Of a stretch of DNA of 64,000 bases, positions 39,401 to 54,400 are shown one piece after another. Numbering within the stretch: position 1 is the stretch's first letter; each line of letters starts with the position of its first letter. The stretch is from Stictocephala bisonia (lineage: Eukaryota; Arthropoda; Insecta; Hemiptera; Membracidae), in assembly GCA_035578905.1 (NCBI GenBank), contig JAQJVL010000278.1, forward strand, positions 985,963 through 1,049,962. Direction: 5' to 3'. Made by a program: the position numbers and the translations under genes. The notes under the pieces were generated by a model. It had not been told where the DNA came from. It was given only the letters and a program-made list of their open reading frames with translations, and ran no database searches.

Positions 39401-42400
39401 ACTTTTAAGGCTATAACTTTTAAAAATTTTATTGAAAAGGAGGGGTATACGGCCAAACAGGTTTTTAACCTTGACGAAACTGGCCTATTTTGGAAGCGAA
39501 TGCCAATTTATTTCTATTGAGGAGAAAACTGCTCCTGGATTTAAAGCTGCTAAAGATCGCTGCACATTACTCTTTGGTGCAAATGCTTCTGGGGATTTCA
39601 AACTTATACCACTGATGGTTTACCATTCAGAAAACCCCTGAGCACTAAAAGGCTGTGACAAATATATGTTGCCTGTATTGTGGAGGTCGAGTAAAAAAGG
39701 CTGGATGAGGGGTAAAATATTTCATGATTATATTTCACTAGTGCTGCAAAATGATTTAAAAGTGTATTGCTATGAAGAAAAGATTCCTTTTAAAATTTTG
39801 ATTCTGGTAGAGAATGTTCCAAGCCACCCTCCTGAAATAAGTGAAATAAATGAGAACATTAAAGTTATGTTTCTACCCCCGAACACTACGTCCATATTGC
39901 AGCCTATGGACCAAGGTGTTATTTCAGCTATTAAAGCCAACTATCTTAAACATACATTTTCTTTACTGATTAAAACTTGTGATGCTGATGATAAATTATC
40001 TATTAAGGACTTTTGGAAACAGTTCAACATCAAAATGGCTATTGATATCATAGGCAAATCCTGGAATGAATTGAAACCTAAATGTATGAATGGTGTTTGG
40101 AAAAATTTGTGGCCAGAAATCATCAAATATGATGTAGAAATGACTGAAAATGTCAGAACAACGTCAAAATATATTGTGGATATGGCACAGCGTGTGGGAT
40201 TCACAGACGTAGATGAAGCGGATGTTGATAAATTGATTACACTACAAGAATAGCTAAGTACCGAAGACCTATTAACAATAGAAGATGATAGGTTTTCTGA
40301 AGGATCCGATAAGGAAGAAGAACCTGAAAGTGTTAAAACCTTGACTAGTAAAGGAATAGCAGAGGCTTTCTGTATGATTAATAACGCTTTAAATTAATTA
40401 TTTTGAAGAGAACGACCCAGATGACACGAGGAGTGCTAAGGTTAAAAGGGAAGTTGAGAATGTGATTAAGTGTTATCGTGAACTATATAACAATAAATTA
40501 AAAACAAAAACCCAGCTCTCGATTAAGACATTTTTCTCCCAAACAGCTGAAAAGGTACAAGCACCTGGTAAGCAGACGTCAGACGTAAACAAAGGCGGGC
40601 AGTCTGACCCTCCCAGCCCAGTGGCAGGCACATCAAAAGATTGAACTATTGTATGTGATGTACTTTTTTAGTTATGTACTGTACAGTACTTTTATTACTT
40701 TTTAATATCCTTTTCTCTTTGAATTTAATCTTTAATTAAAGTATGCCTATATACATTTATACTGTACGTTCTTATTTTGTTTGTTCATGTAGTAGTCAAA
40801 TTTGAATTCAATAAAAGGTGTTGACGAATTATTATAGGCCTACATTTTTATTATATTTCCAAAACAATTAATTAATCTTTTGATAATCTTATGATATTGT
40901 AGTTTGAATTGCGTACAGTACTAATAAGCAGTAGGCTGGCCTGCTGTGGCTACAGTGGTGTAACCCGCTTTAGCTCCGACTCGTTATACGCGGTTTCGTT
41001 ATAAGCGGCGCTTAGGCAGAACGTATCTACCGCGTATAACGAGGACTACCTGTATGTTAGCTTACTGTAGTACTGATCCTCCCACCCACCCATATACATA
41101 CAGTGGTATTAACCCTGTCACCCACCCATTCACATACAGTGGAACTGACCCTCTCACCTACCCATACATGTACAGTGGTATTGGCCCTCAATCTCACCGA
41201 TACATGTGCATTGATATTACACCATCCATATACAACATACCACTATCAACATAGTACTTATATGGGTGGATAGGAGGGCCATTACCATATTTATTACGGT
41301 ACCGTACGTGTATAGGTGGGTGGCTCAATATCACAGTATCAATATGGTTGGGTGGGAGGATTTTTAATTCTTGATTAAAATATAATTTTAGGATTTATAC
41401 CATATTCTTGTTTATTTTTTCTTTTAATTCGTAAAAATTTAACACGTTGACTGCGGACTACTTCTTTATACGTAGTGGTGGCGCTGCGCGCGTAGCGGAC
41501 TACTTCTAAAGAAGTACCCCTCCCGCTTCAACGATATTGGTTCAGGGTGAGGCTAGCCATTGCCCGGGAACCTTGTGCCACTCACCGCTTGTTGTGCCGT
41601 TCTTTGTGTGCATTTTGGTGCCGACAATTTAGAAATAGTCCACTACGCGCGCAGCGCCACCACTACGTATAAAGAAGTAGTCCGCAGTCAATGTGTTAAT
41701 TGATTGTGTGAACCAGGTTTCAAGGAGCTCCCAGCCAACGGAGCTCTCCTTCTGTACATATCTGCAGATGGATGTTTTTCTCCAACTAAACATCCTGAGG
41801 ATAGTAAGTATAAAATTATTTTTATAGATTTTCAAGTTAGGATAATACATTTTATGCTTATTTCATTTCTTTAACTTCAATAATTGTTCAACGAGTTAAT
41901 TTTAAAATAATGCATCCAGCCTGTTAGTTCAACTTTAATACATGAATTATATTATTACCACGATTAACGAGGAATTTCTGAAAAATAAAAAAAGCGTTTA
42001 TTTGTGATACTAAATATTAAGTAATCTATTTTGTTCTTTTGAATAACTTGATTGTTAAATAGTATACTTGACCAAGATCTCTTCAAGTTATTGTTTCATG
42101 ACTGTTGGTATTTATCTTTAATATCAACTCTTTCTGTATCATGAAATGATTATTAGTGATATAAAATACAATACAAGTGATATTATGAAACACAAATATA
42201 TTTCTATATGAATATAAAATGAACAATTCATTTTCCAGTATTCATCAATTCCAGTAAACCATGTTTACATTCCCAATTCCTAAATCCTACATTCCTAATA
42301 AGAAATATTTGTTTATTAAGAGAGTTGTTAAAGATTAGACATTACAGAAATTATACTGCTTAAAAACATATTTTAAGAGAAAGCCGTAGTAGACTAAAAT

Positions 42401-45400
42401 TTAGACTTGGAGGAAATATTTGGAAGAAACACGAAACAAAAAGTAACGCAATGAGCGATTATATTGTATTCCTACCAACACATAATACGATAATAAGAAA
42501 CTATTGTCCTTGAATATTTTTTATTTACTTGTTGTTTAATGAATCTCCAAGCACTTTTTACGCGTTTAGCGTTTTAATTTTCTTTTATAATATGTTTCTG
42601 TTTGGCAATATACATCATTTTAAAATGTAAAATTCTTAATCTTTTTGAGACAACTTCTCTCTCATTTTCCATCTATGAATAATTGACAGCAGGGTTTAGC
42701 CTTGACTTCTCGTAATTAAAACAAAAAATTAACCCCTACTTTAGTCACATTTCTGAGAGAGTCTTTAATTGCCAACATTTCATTTGGTTTGGAACATGGC
42801 TTCCCTATAAGGACGGTTTATCAGCCCACACAATGTATATGTCCATACCATTGCTGATGATGATAACAATTATTTGTGTTGTTACAATACAGTTTGTTTA
42901 ATATCTTAATCACTATCCTCTCTGTTTGTGAACAGTAATATAACTAAGGTTATCATATAGGATTTTTTAAATTTAATATTTAAACATAAAATATTCCTTT
43001 AATTATGCAAATTTCCATTACTCATTTGATTACTGTAATTGTTTAATAATACCATAATAATATCAATCCATTTTGTTTATTCGATTTCGCTGTGTCTTTT
43101 TGATAAGTTTTGTATTTTATTGTTTGGCAGTGTTAAAATAATATGTGTATTACACATATAATTTTAGCTTCCAGTAGTTAATTTTCTCCATAAAACTGAG
43201 ATAATCCACATATTTCTAGGTATCAAAAACTTCCTATATGATATTAAATATACAGGATATAATATTTAATATGAAATTTATAAGTGACCTCTGTATTTAT
43301 AGGCTTGTTAGCATTCAAAATGTCTCTTAAAAATGTATGTTAAAATCTAGTGTCAGATAGTCAATATGAGTTATGAATAATAACACAGAGAAGAAAGAAA
43401 CAAAAGCTGCATGCTATAAGTGTGCTAAATGGGCGTAGTTAAAAACTGTGCTAGGTTTTCAGTAGTTACTTCTACAGTTCGCCGTGTGTTTGATAGGGCC
43501 AGCAGTGTTGTCAGTCCCCCCTCCAAATCCTCAAGGATAAACGTAGTTATTATTACTACAGATTCATAAAGATGTTCATTAGTTGTAAACTATTTCTAAT
43601 TGTCACAGAGGTAATTCCTAATTTTCAACTATTTATGCTGCTTTTATTAACAACTAGTTCTTCCGGTGTCAACCGCGTCAAAGTACTATTTACAATATTT
43701 ACAGTTCCAGACATTTCGTCCATGCTACGATGTGGCATCCTCAGTGGTCAGTCTCAGCCTAACCACTGAGGATGCCACATCGTACCATGGGCGAAACGTC
43801 TGGAACTGTATATATTGTAAATAGTCCTTTGACGCGGTTGACACCGGAAGAACTAGTTGTTAATAATGACTCCAGCCGCTTAAGCTTACGAAATAGGATT
43901 TATGCTGCTTGACTAATATTATTAGTTTATTCTAAATGTAATTAGTACTAATAAAGGTTACCATGACTAAAATTATATGACACTTAACTTCAACTTATAG
44001 TCTAAACTAAATGAAAGCTAAGTCAAACAGTCAGAATCTGTTCGCAACAAATGTGGAAATAATTTATTGAAATGTACCTCTCACAATAATTGTAGTGTTT
44101 GAAAGCAACGTTGATTTTCAATTCGGAAACAAAATAAAAACAGCTGCTTCAATTCAGTAAAGTTTGCATAATTCAGTTGTTTGTTTAATGCGATTTCATT
44201 CTGTGTTTATAACACGCAAAGTAAACATCTGGAACTAAGACAAAGAGTGGTAAATAGTGTTTCGCAACACTGGAAATTTCACAAAGACTTCATTATTGGT
44301 GATACTAGCTAACAACCGACTTGACCCACCCGCTCACCCATATACGTTCAGTGGGATTGTTGCTCCATACTACTGTACATGTATGGGCGGTCGGGTTATC
44401 GAGTTAACACGAGACGTCCTATGTTATTGAGTTAACATGAGACACAGTTATTTAACGTGTTTATAATCCTTGTACCTGATGCCTATGTTATCAATACCAC
44501 TGTACGTGTATGGGTGGGTGGGTGGGTCAATCCCACTGTATGTGTATGGATGGGTGGGTGGGTCAATACCACCGTACGTGTATGAGTGGGTGGGTGGGTC
44601 AATACCACTGTACGTGTATGGGTGGGTGGGTGGGTTATCTTATGTTTGAACTTTTAAGTTGTCTGGAGTTTGCAAAGTATATTATAGTTACGTGAGCATT
44701 TAAAAACTTTTAAACATAACATTGTAGTATGTAAGAGTATCAAACCTAAATACATGGTTGTTTTGTATTGTACTAGGTAATTACTGCAAGGTGTGTGTTA
44801 TAATAAAAATAGAAGCTCACTCATATTGTTTTTCATTGGTGGATAAAAAAAGTGTTGTACAGTTAGATGAAGTAATAATTGCAAATGTAAACAACGGATT
44901 GAATTTGAAAACAACCAAAACATTTTATTGTTTGATTCTGTTGTTTGTAGCACCAATCTTTGCGCCAGCATTCACCTCCTTCTAATGGCACCACTACATT
45001 ACACTATACTTCCCTCCTGTGAAATCCTCAGCTCTTGCTACATCTGATTATCTGTAGCCTTCATTACAAAATTTGATTATTAGATGCATTTTATCAAAAC
45101 GGATTTTAAGATTTACCATAAACTTTGTGAAAACTACTAGAGTCGTCACAAAAATCTGAATTTATATACAAATAGAATATTAAAAACAGTCAATTTTTAA
45201 GCTTTTTTGTTATACTAATATATAAAATTTAAATCTACATTAATTGCTCTAAAATCAAACTGAAAATAGTATGTATTTTATGTAAAATAATTTTTAAAGC
45301 ATCTACTCAGGGTAAAATATTTACAGTTAAATGTTTGTGCTGTTATAGTTTATTTCATTTTTATTTTAGTGGGATATGACTTGGGAGGTGTAATTACAAG

Positions 45401-48400
45401 TAGCAAACGTGAGAGTGACCATGCTAATAAAAAGGGGATGCATCTTAAAGAAATGCACTGGTAAGTTTACAATGAAATACAGTATTTTTATTCTGCTCTT
45501 TTTTGCATTTGTATTAATATTGTGTCTAAAAATTTATAATATAGAATTAGAACTACGAGAGAAATACTCATAATTATCAAATATGTTGTCACAAAACAAC
45601 AGAATAAATTTTGTTTCATTTCCAGCATTCTCTCACATATGAGGTCTATCCAAATACCAACATTCCATCCAAGATCTCATTTTAGGAGAAAGGCAGTGAG
45701 ACAAATATTTGTATTAATATGTTTGATAAATTGTTTTTCAGAGATTTTCATCAAGTCATTTATACTTTTAACTAACAATACTTTTTTAGGTGATGTACAA
45801 TAATTAATACACGAGGTTACCAAATGTACAATAATTAATACATGGTTGTTGGGAAAACTAAATGGCTACTAATTAGACAGTATTTGACAACATGTGAATT
45901 AAGGTTAATTCATAAAAAGGTTATTTCTTAAGCGATTTTTATAAATGAGGTAACATATTATTGGAAAGGGAAACTTGTTTTAAAACTTGTTTGTATCTTA
46001 CACAATTGTTATAAAACCAGTGGCTTGTTAGATATTTTTTTTAATTAAAATTAAATGGCCACCTTTTTTAAATTAATGAAGATAAATTAAAAATATTTTT
46101 TGTTTAATACTACCTTCTAACATCGATTTACTGAGTTTTGTAACAATCACAAAGACAATAACAAAGATATAAATGGTTATATGAAAAAAAAATAAATAAA
46201 ACGACGTCTAGCTGCTTGAACAAACAAAGCGGATATTGAACAAATATTCTTCATTTTTAGCTTATAATCAAACATAGAATCAGAAAATACATAGCCAGTC
46301 CAACCTTTTTGTAACACCCTGTATATTTATATTTCATATAACTATTTGTATCTAACACTTTTGCTGCGGTACGGTCAGACAGAAAAATGGCACCGGTGGC
46401 TGAAATAAAAAATTTTAAAAACCCCTTACCTCAGGCAAAACACCTGCTTTAACTATGGTCAAAGTTTTACACAACTCAGAATAATTATGCAATTTATTTA
46501 CATAATTCAAAATGGAATAAGTATTCCGTCATTTATTAATTAGTAGGTGTTGATGAAACGAAATAATGGTTCCACCCCTCGAATTCCACTGGCCCGCATG
46601 TGTTAAAAGATCTCGAAGAAGAACTTTTTGATTTGTACTCTTTTAACAGCACTAAAATACATATTATAAAATAATCTAGAGATGAAAGCTAACTAAAGCT
46701 TTAAACATATGAATGAATTGAAATTATAAAAAACTGTACAACTGACGATGATCTTATGAGACCGAAATTAATCTCTTAATAAACATCAAAATAGATTGCT
46801 AAGTGTTTGTTATGTATATATATATGTTTTATATACAGAACTACAAAATATGTTTTTATGAAGTTGATTGTGTTAGTCATGTAGAACTCTTGACTTGTGG
46901 AGTCAAAATATACAGTGCTGTAAATTACGTTTTGTAAGCAAGTACATGGTTCATAGAATGCATTAAAATATCTTTAAACTAAAATATATTAAAATCACAG
47001 TTTGCACAAACAAGTGTATGCACATTTTTATTCAGTTTGTGAGTCGCCAAATATAATTGAATGAATTTATACTAACCTTTTTAACTTTGGATTCCTTACA
47101 ATATAGCTTGTGATACCAGCAGATAAAAAAATATCTCTTTCTAAATGCCTTGTTATAATTTTTTATTGTAATAAATGCTTTTATGTTTAGTATAGTTAAA
47201 ATTATTGGTACTTAGATCACTTTTATTTATGATTTCCAGCCTGTATCCTGGAGACTTACACCCATTTACAAGAAAGCCTTTCTTCATCATCGTAGACTCA
47301 GACAACAGCTTTGTGTTCCAACACATCCCTAGGTACTTCGGTCAACCAATGGTAGTCCTCATGTCCCCTCAAGATATTCCTCCTAACTTTCAAGGTAGGG
47401 TACTCACAAGTGCTATAACTTTCATTTTTTCCTTACATTAAAATCTATAAGTCATATTATTTATAAGTGTATTACCACATTCACTGCAGTAATTCACGGA
47501 AATGTCACCTTGGATGATAATTTTTTTAAATTTATTTGCAGTGGTGTCTGTTTTACTATATCCTAGTTTATTTTGCACTCTTAAGTAAAAATTGACATAC
47601 ACGCTTTCTGCATATTACGTCAGTTTTTCATGTTGTATATCAGCGACTATGCATGTTCACTTCACTGGTACAATCATCAATTCACTGGTATCAATACAAT
47701 TGTAGCTGATACATACTCACTAAATGTTTTGTAGTTTTAAAATTTTAGAACAATTAACTATAAAATTTTGAATTATAGAAAATACAATTTACATATGCCA
47801 CATGTATCCACATAACCATGCAACTGTATTGAACGAGATAACATTATCTCAACAATTACTGGCTACCACCCAATGATAAACTCCCACCAAATATATGTGT
47901 AGCCTACTCAAAAGCACTCGTATGGTACTCAAAAATCACTTCATACTGTAAACGTAAACCAGGCGCACATGTGTACTTACCGTAGTCAACGTAAATAATT
48001 AAAATTTACTTTCTTAATTGATTATATTCATTCGGATTCATAAACCGCACGTATAATCTTCATTTTGTATAGCCCACATATGATCAGATACTATGATAAT
48101 GTTAGTTATAATGGCTAAGTTATAAACAAATATCTGTTGATATTACCTTAGTTCTTGAAAAACACAATTTTTATCTATGCCTACACTTTTTGTTACTATT
48201 ATTTTATTCCCTTTATGAGTCATTTTAATCTAAGATGAGCTAAATCCTTCTCCTCATACTACGAGTATAATGTGTCAAACAGTGTCAAAACGGTGATGCA
48301 CTGAATGGAACTATATTACAAATAAATCTCTTAAACGTTCACCTTGGCCAAACATCGTCATACCCAGCTTTAAATGTAGACGTTGACTATGCACTGACTG

Positions 48401-51400
48401 TCCAGGGATCTCCTTCACAAGAAATATAGAAATTGCTATTTAATATGTTTGAAAATAGTTTAAATCATTTTAAAAGTTATTTTATACTTTAAAGGCTTAA
48501 CAACAGTTTAAGTCATTGAATATATACTTTCAAAAGGCAAAACAAGTTGTTTTATTTCCTCTATAGGGGATTCCTCCATATTTTTTCTAATTGAAAATTC
48601 TGAAATAATTAGTTAATGAATTACCAACTGTCAGTAAAATGTCAGTATAAGATAAGAGGCATGTTTGTGAAGTAAGTACTGTTTTGGAATCCCGCTGCTG
48701 TAGCACTGCGGTCGGCATTCAGCGCATGCGGGCTAAATACTACTATCTTTTGGCAAACCACAGGTACTTTTATAGGCCCATTCGACTGAATTTAAGGTCG
48801 CTAATGGCTGTTTAAAATTCCTCCTCTGATTAAAAATGCTGCCAACTGTAAAGTGCATGTTGTGATCAATTTTCTTAACGCTAAAAGCATGAAAGCAGCT
48901 GACATTCATTGAGAGATCTGTGAAGTTTATTGAGAAAACAGAATGAGTGATGGGATGGTATGGAAATGAGTGAGAGGTTTTAAGGTTGTGCAAATTTTTA
49001 TGATGAGAAACGAAGTCGGAAACCTTTACTCATTACTGATGTCTTGGTGCAAAACGTTGATGAAAAAAGTTAGAGAAAACAGACGCTTTACAACTGTACC
49101 ATTATGTAGGGTGTCTTCAAGTGTCAAGAAGTAAGATTATTGTAATTGTGAAAGAACATTTGAAGTACAGAGAGTTAAGCTTATTGTAGGTTCCCAAAAT
49201 GCTAATGCTGAGAATCACAAAAAGAAATGTTTGACGAAAATCACAAAAAAAAATTATTAACCAGTTCTCTCATATTCCTAGAGCATTAGCATTGTGATGG
49301 TTACGATTTTTAAAACCAAATTGTCACTGTGACAGACTTAAGATGAATGTCAGTTGCTTTCACACCCTTAGCGTTATTAAAACTTACACAGCACATAATT
49401 CACAGTCGGCAGCATTTTTAATTAGAGGAGGAATTTTAAACAGTCATAAGTGACCTTAAATACAGTCAAATGGATCAGTGCTTAATTTTGCATAAACTTA
49501 AAATAGTAATATAGTATTGGTTTAAATATTAAAATAGTTATAAAAAATATGTTCAAAATGTTATAATTTTTTATGGTATAAAATTGTCCACTAATAACAA
49601 AATCCTATATTTTAACCAAAGGGGTTCGCAGAAGACTCTTAACTACAGTACCAATAGTTCATGTATGGGTGGATCAAAACTGTATCTGTAAGAGTGGTGG
49701 GTGGGTCAGTGTTATTTTAATCCAATTAAATGTGACAATTCATCAATGATTACAATTCATATAAATTGTAAAATAATTTTAGAACATTATTTAAAAGCAT
49801 TTCAGTACAAATCATATTCTGAAAAAATTTAAGTCTTTAGCATACATAGTGAAAACCCGATTGCCTATCACCCTATTTTCCACTAGGTTCTGTTATCCGT
49901 CAGTGTCTGTTATTCGTCCTGCCACAATATGACAGTTGCCGTATGACTCATCCGTCTGGAAGACGACAATTAATTCCCACTCCAGCCATGTAGCCCACAT
50001 AAGCCTAGTTCTAACGGCCTGCCATCCGTAAGGCCTTGTCTAGCGTTTACCAGAAAACAGGTCGTTGGAACAGCTCGCCTGTGTACGCCTGATGTACGGT
50101 CAGGCCGTCCGGGACTGCCTGAACAGGTCCCGTACAACATGGGGAAAGAGGCGGCACTACAAAGGCCTGTGGTCGGAGATGAAGTTTTAAGCCGCAATGC
50201 CTACACAGGTCACGGACAGTTAGAACAGTCCTGTCTGATGATAAACAGGCGACACGCTATTCGTATACCGACATCAGGCCGCCTCATGTCTGCGAAAACA
50301 CTGGCTGTAGGAAATGGGCTTTAATATGTTACATTGTACTGCAGTTTAATTTTAAGAATGTTGATAATTAATTTTTGTACTCATTACATAATGTACAAGC
50401 TTATGTTTTACATTAAAACTAGGCCTACTGTAGTAGAACATTAATTGTGACCTGCAGTGTATATATTCTGTAACATGTCTTTTTTCTAACCTTTCCATTC
50501 TTATTTTGTTAAACAATATGTACTATACAGTATTTTTAATTAAACGTGCGTAAGCACTAATAATAAGTTTCCAGCAATATAAGTGTAAGTGGACGAATTC
50601 TCTATAATCCGTCTATTCTCCAATCCGTCACAGCAGTGGTCCCGATCCCTGACGGAAAATAGGGTTTCTCCTGTACTCGAAAATAAATAAAGTATGTCAA
50701 AGATTGTGTATTGTATATTTGTATTCATACATCAATCAATTGTTCAAGTAAGAGTAATGAATTGTACTTTGACTTAATAAATATGTTTGTACTTTCAGAC
50801 CAGCAGCACAACGGTAGCCTGTTCACACTTTTCCTACATAGCCCATTGACAGCATTTTGTTTTATTTGCAATATTCTCAACGTCCCCATTCATCACTGGG
50901 AGCGTTGCCAGTCTTTCATCGATAGATTCGTTACAGAAGCAAGTAGACTCTTTGGGCGCAGTAGAATAGGTATGTTTAGTTTATAAGCTAGTTCTTGGTT
51001 ATGTACAAAAGATCTTTCATTCTTCGTAAGAGCCTTAATTCTGATCTAAATCTACTTTTAATGAATAATTTAATATGCTAGGTAAAAAACAAGCTTTAGT
51101 ATAAAAACACTTACTAATGTTAAATGAAATTAAAACCAGGATAAGATTATAATCTATTCATTTGAAATACCTCTGAAAATACCAGTATTAAAACATACAA
51201 GTCCTTAAACTATTTTTAATCCGCTTTAAAGCACCAACCACAACCAGTAATGTTGATCGCTCACCAACATATTATGTTTAGGTAAAATCAAGCCTTATCA
51301 ATCTATGTTGGTTAGAGTCTTGCTTTTCGGCCACATTATCAATGCTTAAGGAATTATCAATGCTTCCTACACATTTATATCCCTTCCCCTCTCTCGCTCT

Positions 51401-54400
51401 CTTTTCTTTCTCTCACTCTTATAATAATTGCGGATGCCTTATCAACTGAGGAATGAAACTCCTCTAGGACTAAGTAGATGTGGTTGCAATTAACATGCCA
51501 CAATTAGTTCAAATTACAAAAAATGGCAATATGTACAAATTTATTGCTAGAATTATAGATAAAAATAGCACTGCTTTGGCTTTACAGTCGGGTGCAAGGC
51601 TAGTAGATATAGAGAATGCGTCCCTGCAATCTAGTTTATCAGATAGTAACTTATATTTTAGAATTAAAAATAACACCAAAGGATATGGCATATATGTTAT
51701 TATTTAGATTTGGAATGTACCCTGTTTTCTTACAGAGTAGCTTCAAATTTTTGTATATTTTGTAAGATTCATCGTACCTAGAAGAAATTTAGATCTAAAT
51801 AGAATTTAATTACTTTTTCAATCTAGCACTCAGTTATGTATGGTACCTCTGTCAAACCACTCTGTGCAAGCCATATTGCTTGTGCTAAGGTATGGGTTGT
51901 ATGAGGTGCAATCAAATACAGTGGACTCTCAACTTGCGTATCAACATTGCAGCCAACCCATCCAAATAGCATTAAATCCAGATACGCCAGAGTTAAAGGT
52001 TAACTGGTGCATGTTAGGTTGGTGACCTTTAAAATGTCAACAGTATTTAAATTATGTGTATAATATGCTCTCTTCACTTTTATAATTATCTTGTTTTAAA
52101 AAAAAGAACTATCGATTCTTTTCATTTTCATAACCTTCTTCTGATTTTAAGCATTATCAGAACAGTAAAACAACACATATGTAGGCCTACACATAATATA
52201 CTCAAAGTAATAGAAGAATTAAAGTCACAAAACAGTTATACTTCACTATTCAGCTGGATCATGAATTAACTATACTGGTGACAAGGTTAGAATAAATAAC
52301 TGTGGGAAAAGTAGTGTCTATCGCAACATTCTATAAAAACGGAAGGGGTGGGAGATATAATGTTGGGGACAATAAAGGGATCATGAAAGGAACACGTCTT
52401 CATTTGCAGCAGATGTGTACAACTACACTCATGTCATTCATTTAGTAGTGCAAATTTAATAACCGCTCTCAGCTATGACATGATTTTACCGCTGAAAATA
52501 TAATCTACTTTTTCAAATCTGATTTGGATAGGACAGTTTCCACATAGTCGTAATCTGAATATTTGCGAATCTACTGTAATGCATAACTAACACTATCTAT
52601 GAAGTTATATAAATATTGTAAATATATTGTAATAAACATTTATGTTAATTTTTGGTGACCCATTTTCAAAAGTAAAATGCACCACCAAATTACTCCCCCT
52701 CACTCATACAACACAAAGTCACTGACAGAGTTCCATTAATTAGTTTGTTTTTACACCAATAAAAGCCTTATTATTGAACATACCTTAATCGCAGAATAAT
52801 TTTTCACACATTTTCAAATTCATGTTCAACAGATTAGGTATGTAAATTGTGCATGCTACCACAGCTAGATAGCTGGATACATACTAAGAGGGGAAAAACT
52901 TTGACAATAGGAATGAGACTGTAGTTCTGTCCACCGTCAACCCTCATTAAGTCTACAAAAAGTTAAACATTATAGAATTTACTCTGATTTTCAACATGAC
53001 AGATGGGTTTGAAATAGAATAGTTTGTGATTTTTAAAAGTTTACCATGAAAATATAAAGCAACATAAGTTTTAATTTATGTTCCAGACCCAGCTTACTTG
53101 CAGTTTTTCGGTGATGATTTTCTGCGATTACTTCTCTTAAGGTATGTCTTCTGTGATGTCGTTCTACATCTACACAGAGCGTTTAAGGTAAGATGTTTAT
53201 AATAATAAAATAATTATATAATACATTAATGATATGTAACTTGAACACTAATTCAGTTTGCTTCGGATCTATGCAACTAGATCACCTCTTAATCTATTTC
53301 ATTGCTAAGAATATGAAAGAATGTGTTAAGATGATAGATTTTAAGAATGAATATATGATAGATAATCATGAAACATCATCTATCTAAAGCTATAAAAATC
53401 CCAGCTACTCATTTGAACCTTAATGAATGAAAATGTATACAAGACAGAGAAATAAATTAAAATCACTCTCAACAGGATATCAGGATGTAAGGAATAGAAT
53501 GAAAAGGCAAATAAATTGGCAGGGTCAGAGGCTTGAATTAATTAATAGAAATAGAATAGATGAATAAGATTCTATCTGAATAGAGAAATTCTTATAAAAG
53601 ATGCAAGCTTCCAATGGGGTAATTTTCAGTCCTAAGGAACTGGGCTGAATAGCTTTTTATAAAACCTTCAGCTTCTGAGGAATTTAAGTAAACCTACGAG
53701 GGTCGTCCAGAAAGGAAAGAACAATTGTGCATCACGTGCGGTGCCGATCCCCCACCACTGCGACTGTGTACACGCTAGTTACCTCTGGCTGTCCGGTCAG
53801 TGTGAGCTGAGTTTCGTTCCTGTGCGGTCAGGTGTCTTTGCTCTGTAAACTTTCAAAATGGCAGCGCCCATTGAAAATCCTGCCAAATGCAAAGTGCGTA
53901 GTGTCATTCAGTTTTTGAATGCTCAAAATGTTCGGCCTATTGAAATTTATAGGCAAATAAACACTGTTTATGGTGAGAATGTAGTGAACGAATCTTCAGT
54001 GAGGAAATGGTACATTATGTTCAATCAAGGAAGAACAAATGTGTACGTTGAAGAACGGATTAGGAGGCCATCACTTATGACTGAGGAATTGAAAAAAAAA
54101 GTTGATGACAAAATTCAGGAAAACCGGCGATTCACTTTAACCACTTTATAAAACGCTATTCCAGACGTTTCTCGATCCCTCTTACATGAAATTGTGACTG
54201 AGCATCTTGGGTATAAAAAAATGTATGCTCAGTGGGTTCCAAAGTTTCTCACAGAAATCCACAAGACTAAATGAATGGGAGCAGCCCTTGAACATCTTAC
54301 CCGATATGATAGTGATGGTGAACAATTTCTTGATCGTATTGTGACCGGAGATAAACTTGGGTTTCGTACAAAACTCCGGAAACAAAGCGACAATCCATGG

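Larger units (their letters stand above)
37680..41716 (+). other. SCAI intron 9 (4.0 kb)
   Basis: This intron holds a complete Tigger-like transposon (38668-41052). Minisatellite loci F and G (41066-41362) follow within 15 bases of it. A TTAA-flanked foldback MITE (41443-41695) ends only 21 bases before exon 10. The stretch 37690-38660 shows nothing recognisable. Confidence 0.9.
41804..45369 (+). other. SCAI intron 10 (3.6 kb)
   Basis: There is no gene. It contains a complete foldback MITE (43644-43866) and minisatellite locus H in both orientations (44318-44395 and 44488-44636). The stretches 41810-43640 and 44700-45360 are AT-rich with nothing recognisable. Confidence 0.85.
47395..50798 (+). 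other. SCAI intron 12 (3.4 kb)
   Basis: There is no gene. It contains a long inverted-repeat element (48778-49472), one to two degenerate minisatellite units (49655-49712) and a pogo-type MITE with a GC-richer interior (49845-50673). The stretch 47400-48650 is AT-rich with nothing recognisable. Confidence 0.85.

Noticed and set aside
46352..46610. Possible piggyBac-type MITE (AACAC words near TTAA)
   Set aside because: The two ends match over only a few bases and no clear TTAA pair could be fixed.
49970..50324. Protein-coding gene in a GC-rich patch with frames on both strands
   Set aside because: There is no recognisable domain, and it lies inside a MITE-like element within intron 12.
51480..51707. 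75-codon frame in intron 13
   Set aside because: No similarity I recognise, no nearby splice context needed for SCAI, and length within chance for this window.
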